Origin: an uncultured bacterium
GTDB lineage: Bacteria > Cyanobacteriota > Vampirovibrionia > Gastranaerophilales > Gastranaerophilaceae
Direction of reading: 5' to 3'
NCBI GenBank assembly: GCA_902803165.1
Contig: CADCOS010000114.1
Span: forward strand, 1-37,617
Length of the DNA stretch: 37,617 nt
Shown here in pieces: positions 24,873 to 31,875 of the stretch. The position numbers were made by a program, and so were the translations under genes. Position 1 is the first letter of the stretch, and the number at the start of each line of letters is the position of its first letter. The notes below the pieces were generated by a model that saw nothing but the letters and a program-made list of their open reading frames with translations, did no database searches and was not told where the DNA came from.

Positions 24873-26116
24873 TTATTGATAAAAGAGCTGAACTTCCTTA
24901 TAAATACAAAAAATGTATAGATGGTTCGGATTTCAGGGCAGTTATTGCTCAAAATATGAAGGACGGTTTTGAAAAAATTCAGTATATGGAGCCTGATATG
25001 ATAATAATTTCGGACTCGATAGATGAACCGTTGCCGTATTTTTGCAGAAAAATAAGGGATTTAACTTTTGATACAAGACCGATAATTATTGCTTTATCAA
25101 AGTCGGCAGATATATCAGATAGGATTGAAGCGCTTGAAAGCGGAGCTGATGACTTTTTAAGTGAGCCTGTAAATACAGAAGAGTTTAAAAGTCGTATAAA
25201 AGCTCATTTAAGAAGGGATATTGAATCTGATTTAGATACAAAGACTTTACTTCCCTCTCTAAAGTATTCAAAAAAGGCAATGAAAAGAGCTTTGGTAGAA
25301 GATAATAAGGCCGTTTTGGAGATAAGTATTGAAAATTTAAAAGAATATGCTTCCGTTTATACCGAATTGGCAGCGGATAAATTGGTACAGACATTTATTG
25401 CCATTGCAAAATCGGCACTGGATGCAGAGGATTTTATAGGGCATATAAATGAAACTACTTTTATAATTGTTACGAACAAATACAGTGCTGAAAAACTTGC
25501 AGAGTTTTTAACCTTTGCATTTGATACCGTTGTTCCTAAATTTTATTCTGAAAAAGATGTTAACAGAGGTTACATGCTGATTGACGGTGACAAACATGCA
25601 GGTATGAGAGTTAATTTCGTTTCAATATTAATCGGCGGAGTGGTTGACGGATTTGAAAATCTAAAAAACATAAATCTTTTGCTTGAAAGACTTTATGAAG
25701 TGAAGAATTTGGCGAAAGTAACAAGTGGCTCTAATTATGCAATTGAGCGTGCAAAATTAAGCGGTAAAAATGCTGTTTTGTCAGATATTCCCAATAAAAA
25801 AGTATATATAAAAGAGAGCGATGCATCATTGGCTTATTTGATACGAATGGCATTAGAACTTCAAGGTTATGATGTTACGGAAAGTATTACGGATATTCCG
25901 TCGGTCATCATTGCAGATAGCGGAGATACACTAGACGGATTGAACTTTTGCAGAGAGATAAAGCAAAATTTAAATTACAGCGGAATAAAACTTATTGTTA
26001 CTTCTACCGTTCAAGATAAAGAGTCTATACTTGCGGCAGGTGCGGATTTGTATTTACCAAAACCTTATGAGATATCCGATTTAATTCACTGGGTAGAATA
26101 TTTTATGAAAAGATAG
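24854..26116 (+). CDS. Two-receiver response regulator with degenerate GGDEF-like domain
   Basis: A 420-residue regulator. An N-terminal receiver (1-120) keeps the phospho-Asp (D54 in IIISDSIDEP) but has Glu104 in the place of the conserved Lys (FLSEPVN). The middle (about 130-290) follows a diguanylate cyclase pattern, but the GGDEF signature is replaced by GHINETTF, so it cannot be an active cyclase; it may bind nucleotide or only scaffold. A second receiver (about 300-420) has an Asp in VIIADSGD and an intact YLPKPYE lysine. A GAGGAGG Shine-Dalgarno lies inside the end of the kinase gene. Output is probably by protein contact. Confidence 0.85.
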   Translation: MLSTVLIIDKRAELPYKYKKCIDGSDFRAVIAQNMKDGFEKIQYMEPDMIIISDSIDEPLPYFCRKIRDLTFDTRPIIIALSKSADISDRIEALESGADDFLSEPVNTEEFKSRIKAHLRRDIESDLDTKTLLPSLKYSKKAMKRALVEDNKAVLEISIENLKEYASVYTELAADKLVQTFIAIAKSALDAEDFIGHINETTFIIVTNKYSAEKLAEFLTFAFDTVVPKFYSEKDVNRGYMLIDGDKHAGMRVNFVSILIGGVVDGFENLKNINLLLERLYEVKNLAKVTSGSNYAIERAKLSGKNAVLSDIPNKKVYIKESDASLAYLIRMALELQGYDVTESITDIPSVIIADSGDTLDGLNFCREIKQNLNYSGIKLIVTSTVQDKESILAAGADLYLPKPYEISDLIHWVEYFMKR

Positions 26117-26216
26117 CAAGCCAAGTTTAATGATGTATTCAAACTTGCAATTTAAAATTGATGTGATATCTTTGATACAGAGGCTTAAAGAGCCAAAACA
26201 AATGAATAATATGTAG

Positions 26217-26290
26217 GCGTCTGTAGCTCAGCTGGATAGAGCATCTGCCTTCTAAGCAGAGGGTCGCGCGTTCGAATCGCGCCAGGCGTA
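26217..26290 (+). tRNA. tRNA-Arg (anticodon UCU)
   Basis: A 74-base cloverleaf without an encoded CCA. The acceptor stem pairs GCGTCTG with CAGGCGT (two G-T pairs), the D-stem is GCTC/GAGC, the anticodon stem is TCTGC/GCAGA around the loop CTTCTAA (anticodon TCT), and the T-arm is GCGCG-TTCGAAT-CGCGC. The discriminator is A. It reads AGA codons, which are frequent in this AT-rich genome. A strong terminator follows. Confidence 0.95.
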
Positions 26291-26293
26291 AAT

Positions 26294-26325
26294 AAAAAAG
26301 GATTGGTTTAAACCAATCCTTTTTT
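26294..26325 (+). terminator. Perfect-palindrome terminator after tRNA-Arg
   Basis: A 32-base perfect inverted repeat with arms of 16 bases (AAAAAAGGATTGGTTT and its complement), ending in six T. It begins four bases after the tRNA and could act on both strands. Confidence 0.85.
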
Positions 26326-26369
26326 ATTTGTTTATTTTGAGAACGAAATTGCGTCCTTATAACGTTATT

Positions 26370-26390
26370 GTTGGGTTTCACCCAACCTAC
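26370..26390. repeat. REP-like palindrome
   Basis: GTTGGGT-TTC-ACCCAAC forms a perfect 7-base hairpin with a 3-base loop, followed by CTAC and then a CTACT/CTGCT-rich run to about 26411. The GTTGGGTTTC...CCCAACCTAC arrangement recalls dispersed REP-like palindromes common in cyanobacteria and proteobacteria. Only one copy is present here. Confidence 0.45.
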
Positions 26391-26445
26391 TCTACTACTC
26401 TGCTCTGCTCTATACCGCTATATAAGGCATTGTTCCTTGGTTTTA

Positions 26446-26491
26446 GCCAATTGTAACAAGTTTTAATCTTGCTTAACAATATTAAGATTTG
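26446..26491 (+). repeat. 46-bp intergenic element, copy A
   Basis: GCCAATTGTAACAAG, a 10-base AT-rich spacer, then GCTTAACAATATTAAG and further bases. It matches copy B (27896-27941) at 36 of 46 positions with no gaps, and the two conserved blocks are equally spaced. Both copies lie downstream of a CTACT-rich tract. TTGTAACAA and TTAACAATATTAA are near-palindromic. Confidence 0.6.
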
Positions 26492-26536
26492 CTAAGCAAA
26501 TTGTATTAAATTGTAATTGTTTTTACCCTAAACATT

Positions 26537-26545
26537 TGATATAAT
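26537..26545 (+). promoter_or_regulatory. Extended -10 promoter of the toxin-antitoxin operon
   Basis: TGaTATAAT is a perfect extended -10. The predicted start is near 26552, with AAAGGAG before the antitoxin ATG at 26569. Confidence 0.55.
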
Positions 26546-26568
26546 TAAGAATAATAAAGGAGTCAATT

Positions 26569-26814
26569 ATGGATATATCTTTATCGCCTGATAACGAAAA
26601 ATTTTTGCAAAGTCAGATTGCTGCGGGAATCTATAATTCAATAAATGAAGCAATTAATGCTGCAATCAATATTGCTATCGTTGAAACTACAATTTCTCAA
26701 AAACGCATTGAGGATTTTAATAAAGAGATTGAAATCGGCTGGCAAGCTATGGAAAATGGTGATGTTCTTGATGGTCAATCCGTGATGGAAGAGTTTAAAA
26801 AGAAATATGCATAA
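26569..26814 (+). CDS. ParD-like antitoxin
   Basis: An 81-residue protein of the ParD type: an N-terminal ribbon-helix-helix-like start (MDISLSPDNEKFLQSQIAAG, then SINEAINAAINIAI), which would bind the operon's own promoter, and a charged C-terminal tail (GDVLDGQSVMEEFKKKY) that typically wraps the toxin. The family is called from overall pattern and from its partner. The end overlaps the toxin start by 8 bases. AAAGGAG precedes the ATG. Confidence 0.8.
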   Translation: MDISLSPDNEKFLQSQIAAGIYNSINEAINAAINIAIVETTISQKRIEDFNKEIEIGWQAMENGDVLDGQSVMEEFKKKYA

Positions 26815-27103
26815 AAAACTAAAACTTATAATAACTCGTCCTGCATATAATGATATGCAAAATATCTTTGATTATATAGCACAGGATAATATAAATGCTG
26901 CTTCAAAATTAATCGAAGTTTTTGAAAAACGTTTTGATAGTATTGCTACATTTCCAAATAGCGGATTTAAACCTCACTTTTCTTCAAAAGATATTAAAGT
27001 TTGTATAGTTGCAAAACATTATCAAATTGTTTATGCAATAAGAAATGACAACATATATATACAAAGAGTTTTAACAGGTTATCAAGATATTTGTAATTTA
27101 TAA
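26807..27103 (+). CDS. ParE/RelE-superfamily toxin
   Basis: A 98-residue RelE/ParE-fold toxin. The sequence LIITRPAYNDMQNIFDYIAQDNINAA and the C-terminal KHYQIVYAIRNDNIYIQRVL follow the ParE pattern (helical hairpin, then the FPNSG turn, then the strand with a terminal Arg). ParE members poison gyrase and RelE members cleave mRNA; the antitoxin type and the DYI-helix favour ParE, but activity is not proven. It overlaps the antitoxin by 8 bases and ends at a strong terminator. The pair lies between a tRNA and two copies of an intergenic repeat. Confidence 0.85.
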   Translation: MHKKLKLIITRPAYNDMQNIFDYIAQDNINAASKLIEVFEKRFDSIATFPNSGFKPHFSSKDIKVCIVAKHYQIVYAIRNDNIYIQRVLTGYQDICNL

Positions 27104-27160
27104 TTATCAAACAAAATTTTTCACTAACCATGTTCGAAACTTGTCAACTCTGGGGTAAAT

Positions 27161-27192
27161 AAAAATAGATAGGTCACAACCTATCTATTTTT
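27161..27192 (+). terminator. Terminator of the toxin-antitoxin operon
   Basis: A perfect 14-base stem (AAAAATAGATAGGT and its complement) around a CACA loop, with T-rich flanks on the right and A-rich on the left. It also could serve the convergent EF-hand gene. Confidence 0.85.
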
Positions 27193-27276
27193 ATTTTGTT
27201 CATAAATTATTTATTTTTACAAATTAAATGACTTTGTTAAAAACTAATAAAATCATTGTTTGAATTTTTCTATAAA

Positions 27277-27756
27277 TTAATTACTATCATTCACCTTCTC
27301 ATTAATATATTCTAAAAGCGCTTTTTCGTATTCCATTTTATTGTCTTCCCCACCGTCACCTATATTTGTCGGAGCTGTTTTGTTTTGCTTTAAATATTTG
27401 TCTGCCATTTCTTTTAGTGAATTGATGACATTATCTATAAAGCTGCCGACCTTTATATCTACATCTATTGCGTCAATGCCCTTTGAAATATTCGTTTTAA
27501 CATCTTTACACTCTTTGATAAATATATCTATATAATTTCTTATATCGAACCCATTTTCAAATGCTTCCTGTATGGCGCTATCGTTACGTAATTCTTCATA
27601 AAAAGCCGCTATCTGTTCAGCTGAAGATACAGTTCCGTCTTGATTCTTATCAAAAATGCTGTATTTTTTATCCTCAACTTCGTTAGAAGTTGTTTGGGGT
27701 TTGTTTGGGTTTTGTTCATTCGGTTCCGGTGTTGCTCCGACTCCTGATATAGCCAT
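27277..27756 (-). CDS. Small EF-hand calcium-binding protein
   Basis: A 159-residue acidic protein of unknown role with one canonical EF-hand loop, DKNQDGTVSSAE (about residues 36-47), having Asp at 1 and 5, Asn at 3, Gly at 6 and Glu at 12. The N-terminus is Pro/Asn-rich and low complexity (GVGATPEPNEQNPNKPQTT); the C-terminus is helical with an acidic GDGGEDN stretch. There is no signal peptide, membrane helix or second EF-hand. AAAGGAG precedes the ATG. Calcium binding is likely from the loop alone; the partner is unknown. Confidence 0.75.
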   Translation of the reverse strand: MAISGVGATPEPNEQNPNKPQTTSNEVEDKKYSIFDKNQDGTVSSAEQIAAFYEELRNDSAIQEAFENGFDIRNYIDIFIKECKDVKTNISKGIDAIDVDIKVGSFIDNVINSLKEMADKYLKQNKTAPTNIGDGGEDNKMEYEKALLEYINEKVNDSN

Positions 27757-27824
27757 GTAATACTCCTTTTATTAAAATTAATAATCTTACGAATGTATTA
27801 TCGGCATATTTTTTTTAAACTTTA

Positions 27825-27848
27825 GGGGTAAAGGGGTAAAGGGGTAAA
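27825..27848. repeat. Tandem GGGGTAAA x3
   Basis: Three perfect copies of an 8-base unit, preceded by TTTA. It has three G4 runs, one short of an intramolecular quadruplex. It lies about 70 bases upstream of the EF-hand start on that gene's template side. Confidence 0.85.
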
Positions 27849-27852
27849 AATT

Positions 27853-27889
<37 letters not shown>

Positions 27890-27895
27890 GTTTCC

Positions 27896-27941
27896 GCCGA
27901 TTGTAACAATTTTTTTACGCGCTTAACAATGTTAACTTTTG
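27896..27941 (+). repeat. 46-bp intergenic element, copy B
   Basis: GCCGATTGTAACAAT, a spacer of the same length, then GCTTAACAATGTTAAC and further bases. It is 36/46 identical to copy A (26446-26491), gap-free. Confidence 0.6.
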
Positions 27942-28000
27942 TAACAAAAAACAACATGTGTGAAATTGAAATAAAAATATATACTTTATATATATGTAAG

Positions 28001-28088
28001 ATGTAAATAACAAAAAATTATAAACCTAATCCTTTCCCTAAAATTTCCCTAAAATTATTTTCCGGCTTCTCTAAAAAGAAGCTTTTTT
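28001..28088 (+). ncRNA. Possible small RNA with twin UUUCCCU segments
   Basis: A possible promoter (TTGAAA at 27966-27971, 17-base spacer, TATATA at 27989-27994) predicts a transcript of about 88 bases ending at the terminator at 28065-28088. It has no open frame of note. Two perfect tandem copies of TTTCCCTAAAA (28033-28054) lie in an otherwise unpaired region. Pyrimidine-rich UCCC segments in other bacterial small RNAs pair with ribosome-binding sites; that role here is a guess. Confidence 0.25.
28065..28088 (+). terminator. Orphan intrinsic terminator upstream of ilvE
   Basis: GCTTCT pairs with AGAAGC around CTAAAA, followed by six T. It is upstream of the ilvE promoter and after the previous + strand terminator, so it has no known gene to end. 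Confidence 0.7.
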
Positions 28089-28120
28089 CTTTATTAGGAG
28101 AAATATTTAAGCTTTTGTAT

Positions 28121-28126
28121 TATAAT
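28121..28126 (+). promoter_or_regulatory. -10 box of ilvE
   Basis: TATAAT. The predicted start near 28133 lies after the in-frame ATG at 28128, which rules that codon out and supports the ATG at 28161, which has GAGGGG upstream. Confidence 0.55.
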
Positions 28127-28160
28127 AATGAGTACTTGGAATTATGAAGAGGGGAAAATA

Positions 28161-29183
28161 ATGGCAAAAGATATTGACTGGGGTTCGTTGGGCTTTTCAT
28201 ATATGCAAACGGATTATCGTTATGTTTCAAATTATAAAGACGGTAAATGGGATGACGGTGTTTTAACAGAAGACTCAAATGTAGTTATAAATGAGAGCGC
28301 CGGAGTTTTACAGTATGCTCAGACATGTTTTGAAGGGTTAAAGGCGTACAGAACCATTGATAACAAAGTTGTTTGTTTCAGACCGGATATGAATGCTAAG
28401 AGAATGGCTGATTCTGCAAAACGATTAGAAATGGCAGTGTTTCCCGAAGACAGATTTGTTGATGCCGTAGTAAAAGTTGTTAAAGCGAATCTTGATTACG
28501 TACCTCCTTACGGTTCGGGTGCAACACTATATTTAAGACCTTATATGTTTGGTTCTAATGCGGTAATAGGTGTAAAACCCGCTACAGAGTTTCAATTTAG
28601 AATATTTGCGACTCCTGTCGGTCCTTATTTTAAAGGAGGAGTAAAACCGATAACATTAAGAGTTCCCGATTTTGACAGGGCTGCTCCAAGAGGTACGGGG
28701 CATGTCAAAGCAGGGTTAAACTATGCGATGAGCCTTCATGCGATAGTTGATGCGCATAATCAAGGTTATAGCGAAAATATGTATCTTGATTCTGCGACAA
28801 GGACAAAGGTCGAAGAAACAGGAGGTGCGAATATTATATTTGTAACAAAAGATAATACTGTAGTAACTCCTAAATCTTCAACTATTTTGCCGTCAATTAC
28901 AAGACGTTCTTTAATGTATGTTGCGGAAAAATACTTAGGTTTAAAAGCCGAAGAAAGAGAAGTTTATATTGATGAAATAAAAGATTTCAAAGAGTGCGCT
29001 CTTTGCGGAACGGCAGCGGTGCTTTCTCCTGTAGGTAAAATAGTTGACCATGATAAAACATATTGTCTACCTTCAGGAATGGAAAAGAGTGGTGAAATAA
29101 CACAAAAACTGTATGATACTTTAACAGGTATACAAATGGGCAGGCTTGATGCCCCTGAAGGTTGGATAAAAGTTATAGCATAG
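28161..29183 (+). CDS. ilvE: Branched-chain amino acid aminotransferase
   Basis: A 340-residue PLP-dependent fold type IV aminotransferase that makes or degrades leucine, isoleucine and valine using glutamate/2-oxoglutarate. The PLP lysine is Lys183 in GTGHVKAGLNYA. Other signatures are QTCFEGLKAYR, LYLRPYMFGS and VEETGGANIIFV. The start at 28161 (MAKDIDWGSLGFSYMQTDYR) agrees with the family N-terminus and a GAGGGG Shine-Dalgarno; an ATG at 28128 lies only one base after the -10. It stands alone in a monocistronic unit. Confidence 0.95.
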   Translation: MAKDIDWGSLGFSYMQTDYRYVSNYKDGKWDDGVLTEDSNVVINESAGVLQYAQTCFEGLKAYRTIDNKVVCFRPDMNAKRMADSAKRLEMAVFPEDRFVDAVVKVVKANLDYVPPYGSGATLYLRPYMFGSNAVIGVKPATEFQFRIFATPVGPYFKGGVKPITLRVPDFDRAAPRGTGHVKAGLNYAMSLHAIVDAHNQGYSENMYLDSATRTKVEETGGANIIFVTKDNTVVTPKSSTILPSITRRSLMYVAEKYLGLKAEEREVYIDEIKDFKECALCGTAAVLSPVGKIVDHDKTYCLPSGMEKSGEITQKLYDTLTGIQMGRLDAPEGWIKVIA

Positions 29184-29188
29184 TTTTC

Positions 29189-29896
29189 CTATGCGGCTTT
29201 ATGCTGCTCTCCGAGAATTAAGTCTCCGAGTTTATCACCGACTGTAAATCCGCCAATTGATGCACCGACAAATAATAATCCTTTCGCTATTCCGGGAAGA
29301 GGTTTTAGTGAAACTTTGTTAAACAGTTTCTTGGTTTCGCATAGGTCTTTAAATGCTTGTGCTTGTTTTTCGGCAAACGGATTTTTGTGATACAGAGCTT
29401 TTCTTGGAACTCGTTCGCGTTTCCCTGTAGCTTTATTTTTCTTATAATAAGGCATTCCCAAAACTTCTTTTGCAGCTTTTTCAGCGCCAAACATTGTTCC
29501 GAGCGAAATACCTTCTCTTAAAAGTGTATCTGCTTTATCATCGGAATTTAAAACTTTTACTCCGCTTGTAACGCAGATTATAGGGTTTATATTATCAGCA
29601 GTAAAATCAATAACTTTAATGGCAGTTTTTGCAAATTTTCCGGCTTTTGCTGTTTCCTGAACGGCATTTGCTGCTTTAATAGCATCTTTGGCTGAAGTCT
29701 CAACAGGTTCTGACAAGTCTTTTACAGCTCTAATCCCCTTCAATGTTTGTCCTGCCGCGATATCATAGTTCATAAGTCCGTAAATAGGATCAGTATCCAT
29801 GGCAGCAGTGCCTTTATTAAGGCGTCGAGGAGCAAATATTGCATTTGATGCAATAATCGGAGCTGATAATGCTATTGCTTGAATTCCTGCTGACAT
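29189..29896 (-). CDS. Unknown Ala/Lys-rich protein with a hydrophobic C-terminal segment
   Basis: A 235-residue protein that I do not recognise. The N-terminus (MSAGIQAIALSAPIIASNAIF) is mildly hydrophobic. The middle is Ala/Lys-rich and helical (KDAIKAANAVQETAKAGKFA), then a basic region (KNKATGKRERVPRKALYHKN) with one NPF tripeptide, then a hydrophobic Gly-rich stretch (GIAKGLLFVGASIGGFTVGD). The layout resembles small membrane-associated proteins next to the F-motif genes, although the motif itself is absent. It is convergent with ilvE, 5 bases apart. AAGGTG precedes the ATG. Confidence 0.55.
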   Translation of the reverse strand: MSAGIQAIALSAPIIASNAIFAPRRLNKGTAAMDTDPIYGLMNYDIAAGQTLKGIRAVKDLSEPVETSAKDAIKAANAVQETAKAGKFAKTAIKVIDFTADNINPIICVTSGVKVLNSDDKADTLLREGISLGTMFGAEKAAKEVLGMPYYKKNKATGKRERVPRKALYHKNPFAEKQAQAFKDLCETKKLFNKVSLKPLPGIAKGLLFVGASIGGFTVGDKLGDLILGEQHKAA

Positions 29897-29986
29897 TAAA
29901 ATACACCTTTACACACTAATATATACATATATATAAAGTATTTTTGTTAAGGGTTATTGCCAAAATTAGAAAAATTTTTACAATTC

Positions 29987-30436
29987 TTAATTTTTATTCG
30001 TAAAGTTTACAACGCTGTTTTTAAAGTTTTCTATATATTTTGAATAGCCGTTTACCAACAGTTCAAAAACTTCTGCAGGCATATCGTTTAAGACATCGTT
30101 TTCAACTTTTATAATAGGGATAACGCTATTTTCTATATATTGCTTTCCGATTTCCGTAAGATAAATATGCATGTTGGGGTATTTGCCGGCTTTTAGTTCA
30201 ATCAAACCCTCTTTTTGCAGTTTTTTTATTGTTGCATTAATGGTTTTTTTGTTCATAAATCCGTTTGCAGCAATATCTTTTTGTAAACATCCTTCTCCCA
30301 AGGTCAGAATTGAAAACATTACAATAAACTCACTGTCAGACATGTTTTTTGAGATTAAAAGTGTCTGATAGAGGTTATCAATCTCACTCAGCATTCTATT
30401 TAGCAATTTTACTTTTTCGCTTATTTGAAAATTCAT
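29987..30436 (-). CDS. MarR-family transcriptional regulator
   Basis: A 149-residue winged-helix repressor or activator of the MarR type. A long N-terminal helix is followed by the DNA-binding domain (about 35-110): SDSEFIVMFSILTLGEGCLQ, then KDIAANGFMNKKTINATIKKL and LQKEGLIELKA with the wing. The ATG at 30436 has GAGG six bases upstream and fits the promoter seen at 30454-30482; longer in-frame starts at 30448 and 30532 do not. No metabolic target is adjacent. It is divergent from an unknown gene at 30593, and a palindrome overlaps its -35 box. Confidence 0.85.
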   Translation of the reverse strand: MNFQISEKVKLLNRMLSEIDNLYQTLLISKNMSDSEFIVMFSILTLGEGCLQKDIAANGFMNKKTINATIKKLQKEGLIELKAGKYPNMHIYLTEIGKQYIENSVIPIIKVENDVLNDMPAEVFELLVNGYSKYIENFKNSVVNFTNKN

Positions 30437-30453
30437 ATTAATCCTCATGTAAT

Positions 30454-30490
30454 ATAATAAATTAACGTGTCTTTTTTGTAAACAAAAAAG
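30454..30490 (-). promoter_or_regulatory. marR-like gene promoter with overlapping operator palindrome
   Basis: On the minus strand TTTACA (30482-30477), a 17-base spacer and TATTAT (30459-30454) form a good sigma-70 promoter. The -35 box lies inside the perfect inverted repeat CTTTTTTGT-AA-ACAAAAAAG (30471-30490), placed to block RNA polymerase. A second half-site, GTAAACAAA, recurs at 30515-30523. This suggests autoregulation and possibly control of the divergent gene. Confidence 0.55.
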
Positions 30491-30592
30491 ATAGAATTGA
30501 ATTGTTACAAAATCGTAAACAAATAATGACATTATATTTTTGTTGTTTTAGAATTTACTTGGAGATATTAACTATCATCAAAGGAGTATACT

Positions 30593-31069
30593 GTGACGAG
30601 TAAGAAGATTGAGACGGTTTATCCGGTACAAAGTACATTTTCAAGCGATAATGATGCTTTTACAGCACTTTCTACATCAGCACTTTTAGCGAAAAGTTCT
30701 GTTCCTTATTCACACAGAAGGATAGCTGATAATTATGTTATTATTAAGCGTGTATACAGGTTTCAAGCTGTTCAGAGCAGGATTACAAATGCGGAAAGAC
30801 AGCTTTTACAAAAATATGATTTTAATACTCTTGAATTCTCTACAATCAAACAAATTAATGAAGAATTGTCATATTTAAAAAAATGGTCAACATCTTCTAA
30901 CGAATCACTCAGAAAAGATGCTGATACAATTTTGCAGATAAGAGCAAAAGAATTAAAGTACATAGTTGCGAGCAGATATTCTGCCATTACTAACGAAATA
31001 TACAACGGATATAAAGCTTTAGAGAGATATTTTGAAGAAATTTCAAAATTTTATTCACCTATTGTGTAA
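30593..31069 (+). CDS. Unknown small helical protein
   Basis: A 158-residue protein, not recognised. It is almost entirely helical after an unstructured Ser/Thr-rich N-terminus, with heptad-like stretches (ITNAERQLLQKYDFNTLEF, STIKQINEELSYLKKW) and a Tyr-rich C-terminus. There is no membrane segment or catalytic motif. The start is a GTG with a strong AAAGGAG. It is divergent from the MarR-like gene and could be its regulated partner. Confidence 0.6.
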   Translation: MTSKKIETVYPVQSTFSSDNDAFTALSTSALLAKSSVPYSHRRIADNYVIIKRVYRFQAVQSRITNAERQLLQKYDFNTLEFSTIKQINEELSYLKKWSTSSNESLRKDADTILQIRAKELKYIVASRYSAITNEIYNGYKALERYFEEISKFYSPIV

Positions 31070-31143
31070 AGTTTAGTTAAATATTTTAATAATACATGGC
31101 AATTTTTCGGATTTAGAGGTTTTAACATTTCCGGAAGGTTGTT

Positions 31144-31875
31144 ATGCAAGTATTATCTGTTAACAATAATTATACAAATAATTTAAGATTGAAAGAAAAT
31201 ATTCCGTCATTCGGACATGGTGATTCTCTCAAAAATAGTGGTTATACCTCAAAACAGAAAGCTGTTGTCGCTTCAACTACAATTGTAGGGGTTGCGGCGA
31301 GTCTTGCACTTATGGCAAAGTGTGCAAAATATTCTTTAAAGCCTTCCAAAATGTTTAAAAATATAAAAAATTCATACCTTTCTAAAACTGATTATAAAGC
31401 AAAAGAAATTGTAGCAATGGGCGCCGGTTCATGTATAGGCGGTCTTGCCGGAGGATATATTGTAGATAAAAATAAAGACAACAGAAAATCAAAACTAAGA
31501 GAAACCATTATGCAAATAGGAAATGTTTCGTTTCCGATTCTAACTGTTGATGTTGTTGTTGATAAGATATTTAAAAATAAATCAAAAGGATTTAAGGCTA
31601 TAGCCGGTCTTGGAGGTGTTTTTGCAGGTGTTGCCATTTCGAATATCGTAATGAATAAATTAAACAACCTTATATTCAATGAAAAACGTGGTGAAGGACG
31701 TAAAATGAAAATTACGGACTTTTCAATGCACTTTGATGATGTGGTAGCAGCTGCAAACTATATAGCAAAAGGTGATTTTGTTCACAAAGTAGGCAGAATT
31801 ATACCTGCATTTCTTGTTATTCCGGGACTTGAAGTCGGAAATAAAACTGCTGAGAAAAATAGTGTTACTTTATAA
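31144..31875 (+). CDS. Unknown membrane protein with N-terminal F-motif
   Basis: A 243-residue protein, not recognised. The N-terminus is Asn-rich (MQVLSVNNNYTNNLRLKENI) and is followed by PSFGHG (residues 21-26), the shared motif. Hydrophobic segments near AVVASTTIVGVAASLALMA (about 40-58), GAGSCIGGLAGGYIV (about 93-107) and AIAGLGGVFAGVAISNIVM are likely membrane helices with GxxxG packing. The loops are basic. GGAAGG precedes the ATG. Its end overlaps the convergent DUF212 gene by 11 bases. Confidence 0.6.
   Translation: MQVLSVNNNYTNNLRLKENIPSFGHGDSLKNSGYTSKQKAVVASTTIVGVAASLALMAKCAKYSLKPSKMFKNIKNSYLSKTDYKAKEIVAMGAGSCIGGLAGGYIVDKNKDNRKSKLRETIMQIGNVSFPILTVDVVVDKIFKNKSKGFKAIAGLGGVFAGVAISNIVMNKLNNLIFNEKRGEGRKMKITDFSMHFDDVVAAANYIAKGDFVHKVGRIIPAFLVIPGLEVGNKTAEKNSVTL

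Noticed and set aside
26139-26381. An 80-residue open frame antisense to the tRNA-Arg
   Set aside because: It spans the tRNA and its terminator on the opposite strand; the internal RLARFERATLCLEGRCS-type string is a well-known spurious product of reading tRNA genes backwards.
27825-27848. G-quadruplex
   Set aside because: There are only three G-runs, so no intramolecular four-stranded structure is possible from this tract alone.
27956-28006. A 16-codon frame that might be an ilvE leader peptide (several Ile and a Leu)
   Set aside because: No Shine-Dalgarno, few regulatory codons, and the terminator lies upstream of the ilvE promoter, so it cannot attenuate ilvE from that promoter.
27890-28160. 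T-box or other riboswitch upstream of ilvE
   Set aside because: No T-box core sequence or specifier-loop layout is visible, and the ilvE -10 lies downstream of the terminator.
28128-28160. Upstream ATG as the ilvE start
   Set aside because: It begins one base after the -10 box and lacks a Shine-Dalgarno; the family N-terminus and a GAGGGG support 28161.
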